Source: Marinobacter sp. DY40_1A1
GTDB lineage: Bacteria > Pseudomonadota > Gammaproteobacteria > Pseudomonadales > Oleiphilaceae
Length of the DNA stretch: 64,000 nucleotides
Assembly: GCF_016597815.1 (NCBI RefSeq)
Contig: NZ_VCHA01000005.1
Coordinates: 248,001-312,000, forward strand
Direction: 5' to 3'
In this document: in pieces, positions 1-8,100 of the stretch
How positions within the stretch are numbered: the stretch's first letter is position 1
Layout: the number at the start of each line of letters is the position of its first letter
Program-made: the position numbers and the translations under genes
Notes under the pieces: generated by a model
Told to the model about the DNA's origin: nothing
Database searches by the model: none
Seen by the model: only the letters and a program-made list of their open reading frames with translations

Positions 1-1864
1 AGGCTTGCTCAAGCACCCATTCGCCAATGGCAATGATAAGACCTGTCTCCTCGGCCAGCGGAATAAAGCGATCCGGCATTATCATGCCCATAGCAGGGTT
101 GTTCCATCGCAGTAGCGCTTCTACAGCGTGCACTTCGCCGGTAGCGGTCTTAACAATTGGCTGAAAATAAAGTTCGAACTCGTTCAGCTCCAATGCTCTC
201 CGCATGCGGGATTCCATTTGTAGCCGCTCATGGGATACCTCAGACATTTCGGGGGTGAAGTGTGCGTATGAGCTTTTGCCCTGACGCTTTGCCTGATACA
301 TGGCAGCATCCGCGTGCTGTAGAAGGGTGCCGCTGTTGTCGGAATCGGTCGGGAAAATTGCAATACCGATGCTGGTCGTAACAAAAACTTCCTGGCCATT
401 CAGGGTATAGGCCGGAGTAAAGTTTGAAAGAATGCGCTCAGCTACCTGTGCCGCGGATTCAGAGCCATTTAGCCCTGGCAGTATCACAAGGAATTCGTCG
501 CCGCCAAGTCTTGCAACGGTGCTTGTTCCCCGCAGACAGCTGGATATTCGCCTCGCAGCTTCAATCAGCAGATTATCGCCGGCATCGTGGCCCAGGGTGT
601 CGTTGATGTGCTTGAAGTTATCAAGATCCAAAAACATGACCCCAACCATGGAGCCCTCGCGGCGAGCTTGAGCCAGTGCCAGTTTGAGCCGGTCTAGCGC
701 GAGCATGCGGTTAGGCAAACCCGTCAGTATGTCGTAGTTTGCCTGGCGCAATAACTGCTGCTCGTAGCGTTTTCGGATGCTAATGTCTTCACCAAGAATG
801 AGGTAGCCCGTTGCTTCACCGGTGCCGTCCTTTATGGGTGTTACGATCAACTGCTCCCAAAAGCGCTCGCCATTGCGCCGTGCACTGTTCACTTCACCCT
901 GCCACACACCAACGCGCTGAACCTGCAGGCGGATGGATTGCCATAGTTGGCGGTTTTCACGGATTTCCATGCTGTTGTCGCTTAATGCGCCAGGGTGTCG
1001 GCCGACAATCGCTTTTGCGTTATAACCCGTAAGCTGTGTGAACTTGTGGTTTGCAAACTCGACCCGCCACTGACGGTCGCAAATAACAACGGAGGAAGGG
1101 CTTTGCTCAATTGCCATGGAAAATTTATGGATTTCGGCGGCATCTTTTTCCTGGCGCACCATGTCGTCATTCAGACGCTCGCGCATCTGATTTATTGCAT
1201 CGCTTACCCGACCAATTTCATCGTTGCGGTGCGACGGCGTGTCTGGACGGTCAAGAGTTAGAGGTGTGCCGAGGTTCTTCAGGGAGATGTCTTTGGCGTA
1301 GTTGGCCATAGTTGTCAGATGGCGGGTAACAAAATGCTGAAAAACCCAGATGATTAGTATCGATACAAAAAAAGTCTTAAGGAATTGAGTGGCGAGAATA
1401 ATGCCTACCTTAACTTTCAGGTCCTCATAAACACGATCCAGATTGGCTGTTACCGTGAGTTCACCCAGCTTGAATGTCCCTTCGCCCTCGTGAACCAGGT
1501 CAAATTGGTGCGATTTGGTATCGGAACCTCGGGGGATCTCCCCCATAACCAGTTCAGAGTCGGGCTCAATGCCCAGCCTCAGATGAACAATGTCTGGCAG
1601 GCTGAGAATCCCTTCCATTTGGGTCTGGAGCAGTTTTTGGTCAAGGGCCCAAAGGCTTCGGGCCAGACTGGATGCGTATCCGGATTCAACCACATGCATG
1701 CGGCTGTCAATCTGCAAAAGGTCTTTGCGGTAATCAGAATAGATTTGAATAGCCGATGCAATCAGCGTGAAAACCGAGCTGAATAGAAGTATCCAAGCAA
1801 GCAGCCTGAAGGACAGGGGAGAGCCCGAGCGAAAACGTTGTAAGCGTGTCGGCAGTTTCGGCAT
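1..1864 (-). CDS. Membrane sensor GGDEF/EAL protein, C-terminus cut by window edge
   Basis: A bifunctional-type cyclic-di-GMP turnover protein whose end lies beyond base 1. I translated it directly from the minus strand. An ATG at 1864 gives a basic N-terminus, a membrane helix at about residues 20-40, and a periplasmic sensor stretch to about residue 150. A second helix and a HAMP-like segment follow (about 155-230), then a PAS domain (about 245-370), a GGDEF domain and the start of an EAL domain. The GGDEF motif is intact (LGGDEF around residue 453), so cyclase activity is plausible. The EAL signature (VEALLRW around residue 582) is also intact, but the remaining phosphodiesterase residues are outside the window, so its activity cannot be judged. 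The gene is divergent from the small ANR-controlled gene at 2108. Confidence 0.9.
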   Translation of the reverse strand, partial: MPKLPTRLQRFRSGSPLSFRLLAWILLFSSVFTLIASAIQIYSDYRKDLLQIDSRMHVVESGYASSLARSLWALDQKLLQTQMEGILSLPDIVHLRLGIEPDSELVMGEIPRGSDTKSHQFDLVHEGEGTFKLGELTVTANLDRVYEDLKVKVGIILATQFLKTFFVSILIIWVFQHFVTRHLTTMANYAKDISLKNLGTPLTLDRPDTPSHRNDEIGRVSDAINQMRERLNDDMVRQEKDAAEIHKFSMAIEQSPSSVVICDRQWRVEFANHKFTQLTGYNAKAIVGRHPGALSDNSMEIRENRQLWQSIRLQVQRVGVWQGEVNSARRNGERFWEQLIVTPIKDGTGEATGYLILGEDISIRKRYEQQLLRQANYDILTGLPNRMLALDRLKLALAQARREGSMVGVMFLDLDNFKHINDTLGHDAGDNLLIEAARRISSCLRGTSTVARLGGDEFLVILPGLNGSESAAQVAERILSNFTPAYTLNGQEVFVTTSIGIAIFPTDSDNSGTLLQHADAAMYQAKRQGKSSYAHFTPEMSEVSHERLQMESRMRRALELNEFELYFQPIVKTATGEVHAVEALLRWNNPAMGMIMPDRFIPLAEETGLIIAIGEWVLEQA

Positions 1865-2028
1865 CTTGTACGTCAGCCACCCAGTCCGGTTGATATAAGC
1901 GGATAGTCCATTATTGGCTGACTATAACAGTCCTGTTATCCAAATTCCCTGCAAATCCGCGAAAACGTGGGAGAATTATGTTCACTTTTGTATTCGCGTG
2001 TTTTTGAGTTACAGCAGTGATGCTGCCA

Positions 2029-2069
2029 TTGATGTAGATCAATATCTGTATTCTGGAGTGACGTAATCT
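2029..2069 (+). promoter_or_regulatory. ANR/FNR-type class II promoter
   Basis: A perfect FNR-family palindrome, TTGATGTAGATCAA (consensus TTGAT-N4-ATCAA), lies at 2029-2042. A -10 element TAATCT lies at 2064-2069. The box centre (2035.5) is about 41.5 bases from the predicted start near 2077, which is the classic class II spacing for activation by FNR/ANR under low oxygen. No strong -35 hexamer is needed in such promoters. It reads toward the small gene at 2108. Confidence 0.8.
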
Positions 2070-2107
2070 GAGCTTAATCAAGTTTGAATAAGGGCAGGAG
2101 AAGAATT

Positions 2108-2263
2108 ATGTATATGGACGTGGTGGTTTTCGCTGGAATTGCGACTGTATTACTTATGGTGGCTTTTTTTGTTGGCGTAGGCATATTCGTGATGCGAGAC
2201 CAAAAATCTCACGCTGCCAATCCAATAAAGAAGGATATCAAGCTGGATAGAAAGGCCGCCTGA
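2108..2263 (+). CDS. 51-residue single-pass membrane protein, ANR-controlled
   Basis: A short gene starting at ATG 2108 with GGAG/AGGAG just upstream (2096-2103) and ending TGA at 2261-2263. The product has one long hydrophobic helix (about residues 5-29) followed by a short, basic, polar tail rich in Lys, so the tail is probably cytoplasmic. I do not recognise the family. Size and shape resemble small accessory subunits of respiratory oxidases (CcoQ- or CydX-like), but no diagnostic residue supports that. The well-placed ANR/FNR promoter upstream is the best clue and suggests a role under oxygen limitation. It stands alone between the GGDEF/EAL gene and tRNA-Glu. Confidence 0.65.
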   Translation: MYMDVVVFAGIATVLLMVAFFVGVGIFVMRDQKSHAANPIKKDIKLDRKAA

Positions 2264-2328
2264 AAGGGCGAGCCTTGACTTCGGCAGATAAGCGCATTTT
2301 TCTTCTCGGGTATTTTGAGAGGTAAAAA

Positions 2329-2404
2329 TGGCGTCCCCTAGGGGGTTCGAACCCCTGTTGCCGCCGTGAAAGGGCGGAGTCCTAGGCCACTAGACGAAGG
2401 GGAC
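2329..2404 (-). tRNA. tRNA-Glu (TTC)
   Basis: A 76-nt cloverleaf on the minus strand. The acceptor stem is GTCCCCT/AGGGGAC, the anticodon loop CTTTCAC contains TTC, the T-loop is GGTTCGAACCCC, and the 3' CCA is encoded. It closely matches the standard bacterial tRNA-Glu sequence. Confidence 0.97.
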
Positions 2405-2498
2405 GCAACGCTTTAAACCTTTGCCTCGTCGAGGTGGCGCGTATATTAGGTAAGCCTTTCACCCCTGTCAACGTTTTTGATGTAAAAAAACGAATAAG

Positions 2499-3401
2499 TT
2501 ATTTGGTGGCATCTTCGAGCGCTTCTGCGAGCGTCGGATAGCGAAACACGAATCCGGCGTCGATCAGTCTTTCTGGAATCGCCTTTTGACCTGTTAGCAA
2601 GAGCCGTGACATGTCTCCCAGCGCCAGCTTAAGCACTTGTGCCGGAACCGGGAAAATGGCGGGTCGCTTGAGAGTGTGAGCGAGGCAGCTCGTAAACTCA
2701 CGGTTGGTGACAGGGTTGGGACTCACTACATTGTAGGCTCCGGAGGCCTGTGGCGACTCCAGCATCCAGATAAGAGCCGCTACTGCATCCTCACGATGAA
2801 TCCAGGGCATGTATTGATGCCCGGAACCGAGTCGCCCGCCGAGTCCAAGTTTAAACGGTAAAACCATGCGCTTTAAAAAACCTCCCTCAGGACCTGCCAC
2901 AATGCCGGTTCTGGAGAGGCATATGCGTACCCCAAGGGGCTGCAGCTTGAGTGCTGCATTTTCCCAATCCCTGCACATCTGGTGAGTAAACTCATCGTGA
3001 GGCGCAGTACCTTCGGTTACTCGTGCGTCACCCTGATCACCATAAAAGCCAACGGCTGAGCCAGAAACCATGGCCTTGGGTTTTTGTTCCCAGCTCTGAA
3101 TGACCTTTGTCAGGGTGTTGGTCAAGCCAATACGACTATCGGAAAGTGCTTGTAGTCGCTGGTCACTCCAGCGCTTGTCGGCGATGCCTTCCCCTGCAAG
3201 ATTGATCACGGAATCGTAACCCTGGTGGCCGCGGAGGCTTTCAAGGTTATGAATCACCTCCACCGGGCCACACAACATGCGTACCACATCGGCAGGCTGC
3301 CGGCTTAAAACAGAAAGCTTGTAGCCACGATCAAGCAGTTTTCTGCAAAGTTCTCCGCCAATAAAGCCAGTACCACCGGTTATAAGTACGCACTTGTTCA
3401 T
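2499..3401 (-). CDS. TIGR01777 family sugar-nucleotide epimerase-like protein (YfcH/SDR39U1)
   Basis: A 300-residue atypical short-chain dehydrogenase of the SDR39U1 group (E. coli YfcH relatives). The N-terminal nucleotide-binding motif GGTGFIG is at residues 9-15. Other family hallmarks are NLAGEGIADKRW around residue 70, SGSAVGFYGD in the middle, and PWIHREDAV in the substrate half. A DUF1731-like tail closes the protein. The physiological substrate of this family is not established. The ATG at 3401 is preceded by a GGGAG ribosome site at good spacing. It follows the CbiX/SirB-like gene by 11 bases on the same strand, so the two probably form an operon. Confidence 0.9.
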   Translation of the reverse strand: MNKCVLITGGTGFIGGELCRKLLDRGYKLSVLSRQPADVVRMLCGPVEVIHNLESLRGHQGYDSVINLAGEGIADKRWSDQRLQALSDSRIGLTNTLTKVIQSWEQKPKAMVSGSAVGFYGDQGDARVTEGTAPHDEFTHQMCRDWENAALKLQPLGVRICLSRTGIVAGPEGGFLKRMVLPFKLGLGGRLGSGHQYMPWIHREDAVAALIWMLESPQASGAYNVVSPNPVTNREFTSCLAHTLKRPAIFPVPAQVLKLALGDMSRLLLTGQKAIPERLIDAGFVFRYPTLAEALEDATK

Positions 3402-3412
3402 GATGTTGCTCC

Positions 3413-3790
3413 CTAATCGTCGGTGTTATGGGCTAGCTGCTGTGTCACTACATCCTTGATTGCCTGACCCAGCAAGGGGTTCTCTCCAATAGGAGGGGAT
3501 AGCGTAATGCTTGCCCCTGTAGAATTTTCAAGAGCTTCGATCATGGCTGGCACATCTTTGCGCAGGTGACGTCCGGCGGCGAGAAAGAGTGGAACAACGG
3601 TGAATTCCAGGCTCCCGGCTGACACGCCTTCATGCACGACAGCCTCCAGGGATGGTTCAGCCAGCTCCATATAGGCAATTCTGGAGTTGGTTACAGCCTT
3701 TAGCGTCGGCTCGGCGAGAGTTTCGAATGTGTTGCACCAGCGTTTGTCGCTGCTGCCGTGGGCTAACAAAATGACGCGACGACTGCTCAT
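3413..3790 (-). CDS. CbiX/SirB-like sirohydrochlorin chelatase
   Basis: A 125-residue single-domain class II chelatase that inserts cobalt or ferrous iron into sirohydrochlorin-type tetrapyrroles (cobalamin or siroheme routes). The metal-binding histidines typical of the family are visible: H11 in LLAHGSS and H75 in AAGRHLRKD. The start is set at ATG 3790, because GAGGAG lies seven bases upstream and the upstream in-frame extension (to 3868) has no family character. The length matches the short CbiX-S type rather than fused two-domain forms. It is probably co-transcribed with the downstream TIGR01777 gene and divergent from the DUF924 gene. The exact metal cannot be told from sequence. Confidence 0.82.
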   Translation of the reverse strand: MSSRRVILLAHGSSDKRWCNTFETLAEPTLKAVTNSRIAYMELAEPSLEAVVHEGVSAGSLEFTVVPLFLAAGRHLRKDVPAMIEALENSTGASITLSPPIGENPLLGQAIKDVVTQQLAHNTDD

Positions 3791-3891
3791 CAGCGCTCCT
3801 CTATGATCTGTCAAAGGTGTCTGTCGTAAATCTGGTTGCGGGCCGGTATTCTCTGTTGGTCCCGTCAATCAAGATAACAGGGTGTTCTTTA

Positions 3892-4494
3892 ATGTTCGAT
3901 TGAAAAGAGATTCTGGATTTCTGGTTCGGAGAATTTGATGAAAATGGATTGCCTGATAGCGAACACCGCAATCGTTGGTTTCGCTCAAGCCGGAAGTTCG
4001 ACCAGGAGATACGTCGCCGGTTTCTTTCCATGGTTCTGTTTGCGTCGGAACAAGGGCTAGATCACTGGCGTAAGACACCAGGTGGTCGGTTAGCTGAGAT
4101 TATCCTGCTCGACCAGTTTTCCAGAAATATTTTCCGGGGCGGCGCACTTGCGTTCGAGCAGGACAAGCAGGCGAAGGAGCTTTGTAAAGAGGCTATGCGT
4201 AAGGGGTGTGATGTTGCGCTCCCGCCGATTCAGCGCGCATTTATGTATATGCCGTTGCAACACTCGGAGCGACTCGATGACCAGGCTCTGTCGGTTGAGT
4301 GTTATGAGCAATTGGTAGCATCCACTACGGGGATGCTGCAGGATTTTTTGAAAAGCTTTCTACGATCCGCGCAGGACCACCATGAAATCATTGAGCGTTT
4401 TGGGCGGTTTCCTCATCGAAACCAGGCGCTCAGAAGACCCTCTAGTGAGGCGGAAAGGGACTATTTGGGTACCGCTAATCGATTTGGGCAATAA
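3892..4494 (+). pseudogene. DUF924 family gene with in-frame TGA at codon 4
   Basis: The body is a full-length DUF924 protein, a helical family of unknown function. Family landmarks are present: ILDFWFGEFDENG near the start, LDQFSRNIFRG in the middle, and IIERFGRFPHRN near the end. The natural start appears to be ATG 3892, but the reading frame is ATG-TTC-GAT-TGA, so codon 4 is a stop. In my recollection many homologues have Trp just before the conserved [VI]LDFWFG block. A TGG to TGA change would explain the lesion. No ATG, GTG or TTG occurs after the stop until TTG 3949, which would lose the conserved LDFWFG segment. Rare ATT (3910) or CTG (3913) starts are the only way to retain most of it. 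It is either freshly inactivated or a sequencing error. Confidence 0.7.
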
Positions 4495-4573
4495 AAAGTT
4501 TGGAAAGGAGGTTGACGAAAGGGGCGGGATGCGTAGAATACACATCCGTTGTCAGCGCAAGCTGGTCAATTTT

Positions 4574-4649
<76 letters not shown>

Positions 4650-4657
4650 GATTCCGG

Positions 4658-4688
4658 AAACCCGGCCTCGAAAGAGGCCGGGTTTTTT
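4658..4688 (+). terminator. Intrinsic terminator of tRNA-Gly
   Basis: A 9-bp GC-rich stem CCCGGCCTC / GAGGCCGGG (4661-4669 with 4674-4682), a GAAA tetraloop and a T6 tract. The A-run on the 5' side extends the pairing. Confidence 0.92.
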
Positions 4689-4744
4689 GTTTTTGGTTAT
4701 ACTTGCCGTCTCCCCACACTTGATTTTGGCTCTGGAGACGCGCC

Positions 4745-5539
4745 TTGAAAGTTCACTCACTCCATGTTTACCCAGTAAAGTCCCTCGCTGGTATTGAGGT
4801 TTCCTGTTTTGAAATGGATGACTTCGGCCCTAAAGGCGACCGGCGATGGATGATAGTCGATGAGGAACGCCGCTTTGTTACCCAGAGGGAGCTTCCGGTA
4901 TTGGCCAGGGTATCAGCCTCTCTGTCTGCAGAGGGTGTCAGTATCCGAATACCGGGTGAGGGCGATTTCACATTGCAGCAGACAGGTCAGGAACTACGAG
5001 TGCTGGTCTGGCGCGACTGGGTTAAAGCTCTTGAGGGCGAGTCGTTTGCCAGTGAAGCGCTGAGCCGCTTTTGCGGCAAGACTCTGCGTCTTGTCTATAT
5101 GCCCGATTCCTCGTTTCGGCGGGTCGATGCCGGGCATGTAAGTGAGTATCGCCGTGTAGGCTTTGCTGATGGCTTTCCTTTTTTGATCACCAATCTGGCT
5201 TCATTGGATGAGCTGAATGGGCGTCTTGACGCGCCCGTAGATATGCGCAGGTTTAGGCCCAACATTGTTATCGAGGGCCCGGCTCCCTGGCAGGAAGACC
5301 ACTGGCGTAAGATTTCGGTGGGAGGGCAGTGCTTCAGTATCGTGAAGCCAAGTTCCCGCTGTGTTCTGACCACCGTTGACCCGGATACGGGCCTAAAAGA
5401 TCCCGGCCTGCAGCCCTTGAGGGCGCTCTCAGGTTATCGCAGAACGCCAGATGGCGTAATCTTCGGCCAGAATGCTATTCATGAATCCCCCGGAGTGATC
5501 CATGTGGATGATTCCGTCACTGTTATCGAATCGGAGTAG
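4745..5539 (+). CDS. MOSC domain protein (YcbX-like, without ferredoxin domain)
   Basis: A 264-residue protein made of an N-terminal beta-barrel MOSC_N domain (YPVKSLAG near residue 10, GPKGDRRWMIVDE near residue 30) and a C-terminal MOSC domain. The latter includes RFRPNIVIEG, PSSRCVLTTVDPDTG and a VIFGQNA stretch. The Cys in SSRCVLT is the family's likely molybdenum-cofactor sulfur ligand. E. coli YcbX detoxifies N-hydroxylated bases, but it also has a ferredoxin domain that is absent here. The start is TTG 4745, supported by TGGAGA six bases upstream and by the usual MxIxSLxxYPVKS opening. uup follows after 8 bases, so the two are likely co-transcribed. Confidence 0.9.
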   Translation: MKVHSLHVYPVKSLAGIEVSCFEMDDFGPKGDRRWMIVDEERRFVTQRELPVLARVSASLSAEGVSIRIPGEGDFTLQQTGQELRVLVWRDWVKALEGESFASEALSRFCGKTLRLVYMPDSSFRRVDAGHVSEYRRVGFADGFPFLITNLASLDELNGRLDAPVDMRRFRPNIVIEGPAPWQEDHWRKISVGGQCFSIVKPSSRCVLTTVDPDTGLKDPGLQPLRALSGYRRTPDGVIFGQNAIHESPGVIHVDDSVTVIESE

Positions 5540-5547
5540 AAAACAAC

Positions 5548-7518
5548 GTGCCACTGTTAACGCTGGACTCGATTTCCCTGGCTTTCGGAATGCACCCGCT
5601 GCTTGATCAGGCTTCACTGAATATTGAAGCTGGTGAGCGGGTGTGCCTGTTAGGAAGGAATGGCGAGGGTAAGTCGACTCTTCTGAAAATCGTGAGCGGC
5701 GAGGTTGTTCCGGATGGTGGCAAGGTGCGCCTTGACGATGGCGCGGTGTTGGCGGTTTTGCCCCAGAACCTGCCGTCTGACGACACCAGGACGGCATACG
5801 AAGTTGTGTCGGGAGCCTTCCCTGAAGCGGGTCAGCTTCTTGCAGAGTTTCATACGCTTACACAAAGCGCAGACGAGTCCAGTCTTGATCGTATGATGAA
5901 GGTTCAGGAGCGTATCGAAGCGCTTGACGGGTGGCGGCTGGATCAGAAGGTTACGGCCATTCTGGCGCAATATGGTATCGATCCGGATCAGCGGCTTAAT
6001 ACGCTTTCCGGTGGATGGCAGCGCCGTGTTCTGTTGGCAAAAGCACTCGTTGGAGAACCCGATATTCTTTTGCTGGATGAGCCAACCAACCATCTTGATG
6101 TGCCAGCCATTGCATGGCTTGAGGAGGCTCTTGGTGCGTTTCGTGGCGCCATGCTTTTCGTGAGCCACGATCGTGCTTTTATCAGGCGGATGGCTACCCG
6201 GGTTGTGGAGCTGGATCGCGGCAAGCTGGTTAGTTTTGCAGCGTCTTATGACCGATATCTTGATCTGAAAGAAAAGGCCCTTGAAGAGGAAGAACGGGAA
6301 AATGCCCTTTTCGACAAGAGGCTGAAACAGGAAGAAGCCTGGATACGCCAGGGCATTAAAGCTCGTCGCACTCGCAATATGGGTCGGGTCAGGGCGCTGA
6401 AAGCGATGCGGGAAGAGCATCGGCAGCGTCGGGTCAGGGGTGGCACAGCAACCTTCGCAGTGGAGGATGCGGCACGCTCAGGCAAGCTGGTGGTTGAGGC
6501 AGTGGGTGCCGGCTTTGCGTACCCGGATGGAACAGCCATTATTCGGGATATGAACCTCACTGTGCTTCGGGGCGACAAAATTGGCCTTGTGGGGGAGAAC
6601 GGAACTGGCAAAACAACACTGGTACGCTTGTTACTGGGTAGTCTTGAGCCGACACAGGGCACCATCCGCCTGGGAACAAATCTCGAGGTTGCCTATTTTG
6701 ACCAGCTTCGTGGTGAACTCGACCTCAGTCTGAATGCTCTCGACAACTTGTCGGAAGGTCGGGAATTTATTGATATCAACGGCCAAAGCAAGCATGTGCT
6801 CGGCTATTTGCAGGAGTTTCTTTTTACCCCTGAGCGGGCGAGATCCCCTGTTCGGGTGTTCTCCGGGGGGGAGCGTGCAAGGCTGTTGCTGGCCAAGCTG
6901 TTCAGTAAGCCGGCAAACATTCTGGTGCTCGATGAGCCAACCAACGATCTGGATGTGGAAACCCTTGAGTTGCTGGAAGAGCAGCTTTCCGAGTTTGCTG
7001 GTACCGTGATTGTTATCAGCCACGACCGTGAATTCCTCGATAACGTTGTAACGGAAACGGTTTTCCTGGACGGTTCTGGCTATGTGCGGGAATACGTAGG
7101 TGGATACAGCGACTGGCGTCGACAGGGGGGGCGTTTCCCGGCTGAGGCAACGGGCGCGCGACCCGATCGGCACGACAAAGCGGCAAAGTCAGGGAAGCAA
7201 AATAGTGGCAAGGGCAATGTTAATTCTGTTGCGAAGGATGATCAGGTCGCAGCGGGGTCGCAAGATGGCGATGCCAGTAAGCCCAAGCCAGTCAAGTTGA
7301 GTTATAAGTTAAAGCTCGAACTTGAACAGTTGCCGGGGCAAATAGAGGCCTTGGAACAGGATGTTGCGAACATTCAGGCACGAATTTCTTCTGCTGACTT
7401 CTATTCAGGGGCGGCTGAAGAGGTTGCAGAGGTTCTGGAAGAGCTGGAGCAGAAAGAGCTCAAGCTCGAGAAGGTGATCGAGAGGTGGATGGAGCTGGAA
7501 GAGCAGGCACTTGGTTAA
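5548..7518 (+). CDS. uup: ABC-F ATPase Uup
   Basis: A soluble ABC-F protein of 656 residues with two ATPase cassettes and no membrane domain. Walker A motifs are GRNGEGKST (about residue 37) and GENGTGKTT (about 350). Signature motifs are LSGGWQRR and FSGGERARL, and Walker B/switch stretches LLLDEPTNHLD and LVLDEPTNDLD are intact. A C-terminal coiled-coil (from about residue 580) follows a low-complexity, charged linker. This is the Uup layout, which in E. coli binds DNA or ribosomes and limits precise transposon excision. The start is GTG 5548, giving the canonical MPLLTLDSISLAFG opening. It ends at a strong terminator and sits behind the MOSC gene. Confidence 0.94.
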   Translation: MPLLTLDSISLAFGMHPLLDQASLNIEAGERVCLLGRNGEGKSTLLKIVSGEVVPDGGKVRLDDGAVLAVLPQNLPSDDTRTAYEVVSGAFPEAGQLLAEFHTLTQSADESSLDRMMKVQERIEALDGWRLDQKVTAILAQYGIDPDQRLNTLSGGWQRRVLLAKALVGEPDILLLDEPTNHLDVPAIAWLEEALGAFRGAMLFVSHDRAFIRRMATRVVELDRGKLVSFAASYDRYLDLKEKALEEEERENALFDKRLKQEEAWIRQGIKARRTRNMGRVRALKAMREEHRQRRVRGGTATFAVEDAARSGKLVVEAVGAGFAYPDGTAIIRDMNLTVLRGDKIGLVGENGTGKTTLVRLLLGSLEPTQGTIRLGTNLEVAYFDQLRGELDLSLNALDNLSEGREFIDINGQSKHVLGYLQEFLFTPERARSPVRVFSGGERARLLLAKLFSKPANILVLDEPTNDLDVETLELLEEQLSEFAGTVIVISHDREFLDNVVTETVFLDGSGYVREYVGGYSDWRRQGGRFPAEATGARPDRHDKAAKSGKQNSGKGNVNSVAKDDQVAAGSQDGDASKPKPVKLSYKLKLELEQLPGQIEALEQDVANIQARISSADFYSGAAEEVAEVLEELEQKELKLEKVIERWMELEEQALG

Positions 7519-7531
7519 GGATTTCAGATAC

Positions 7532-7568
7532 AAAAAGCCCGGTGGCAAGGAATTGCCCCGGGCTTTTC
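7532..7568. terminator. Bidirectional terminator between uup and usp
   Basis: A hairpin with AGCCCGG / CCGGGCT arms flanked by an A-run on the left and a T-run on the right. It can end both uup (plus) and the usp gene (minus). Confidence 0.8.
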
Positions 7569-7594
7569 TTTAAAGCTGGATGTTGCAGGGCGAC

Positions 7595-8026
7595 TTAGCG
7601 AATTCTGATCGCTAAAACGTCGCACTCTGTGCCATGCAAAACGCCATTTGCAGTGGAGCCCAGTAGCAGCTGGAAACCCTTCCGTCCGTGGCTTCCCACA
7701 ATCACCAGGTCTGCAGCCTGTTCTTTGACCAAGCGGTGTATCTCCGATTCCGGCCGGCCCACAGTTACAATCTGGTTGGTTTTGTCAACGCCATACTGAG
7801 CACCGTATGCAGCAAGCTGTTCCCGGGCGGCCTTATCGAGCTGAGTTTGAAGCTCGGTAAGGTCCATTGGAATATCTCCGCCATAGGCATACCCCACTGG
7901 CTCCACAACGTGCACCAGAACAAGGCTGGCACCGTGAGCTTCGCTCATGATCTTTGCTTTTTCCAGAACCTGGGGTGCTTCTTCGGTAAGATCGATAGCA
8001 ACCAGCATCTTTTTGTATGCAGACAT
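7595..8026 (-). CDS. Universal stress protein UspA family
   Basis: A 143-residue single-domain Usp protein. The start at ATG 8026 is preceded by AAAGGAG at ideal spacing and gives the usual MSAYKKMLVAIDLTEE opening; the longer upstream frame is not family-like. The C-terminal glycine-rich nucleotide-binding segment (VGSHGRKGF then LLGSTANGVL, residues about 110-130) is close to the ATP-binding Usp pattern. Such proteins are soluble dimers induced by starvation or respiratory stress. A TATTAT -10-like element lies some 30 bases upstream of the start. The neighbouring secreted-protein gene is on the same strand, 74 bases upstream. Confidence 0.92.
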   Translation of the reverse strand: MSAYKKMLVAIDLTEEAPQVLEKAKIMSEAHGASLVLVHVVEPVGYAYGGDIPMDLTELQTQLDKAAREQLAAYGAQYGVDKTNQIVTVGRPESEIHRLVKEQAADLVIVGSHGRKGFQLLLGSTANGVLHGTECDVLAIRIR

Positions 8027-8100
8027 CCCTAACTCCTTTTGTATCGGCTTTCCTACAGCATAATACGCGAGCCCGACCGGGGGAAGGGCTCCGGTGCTGC

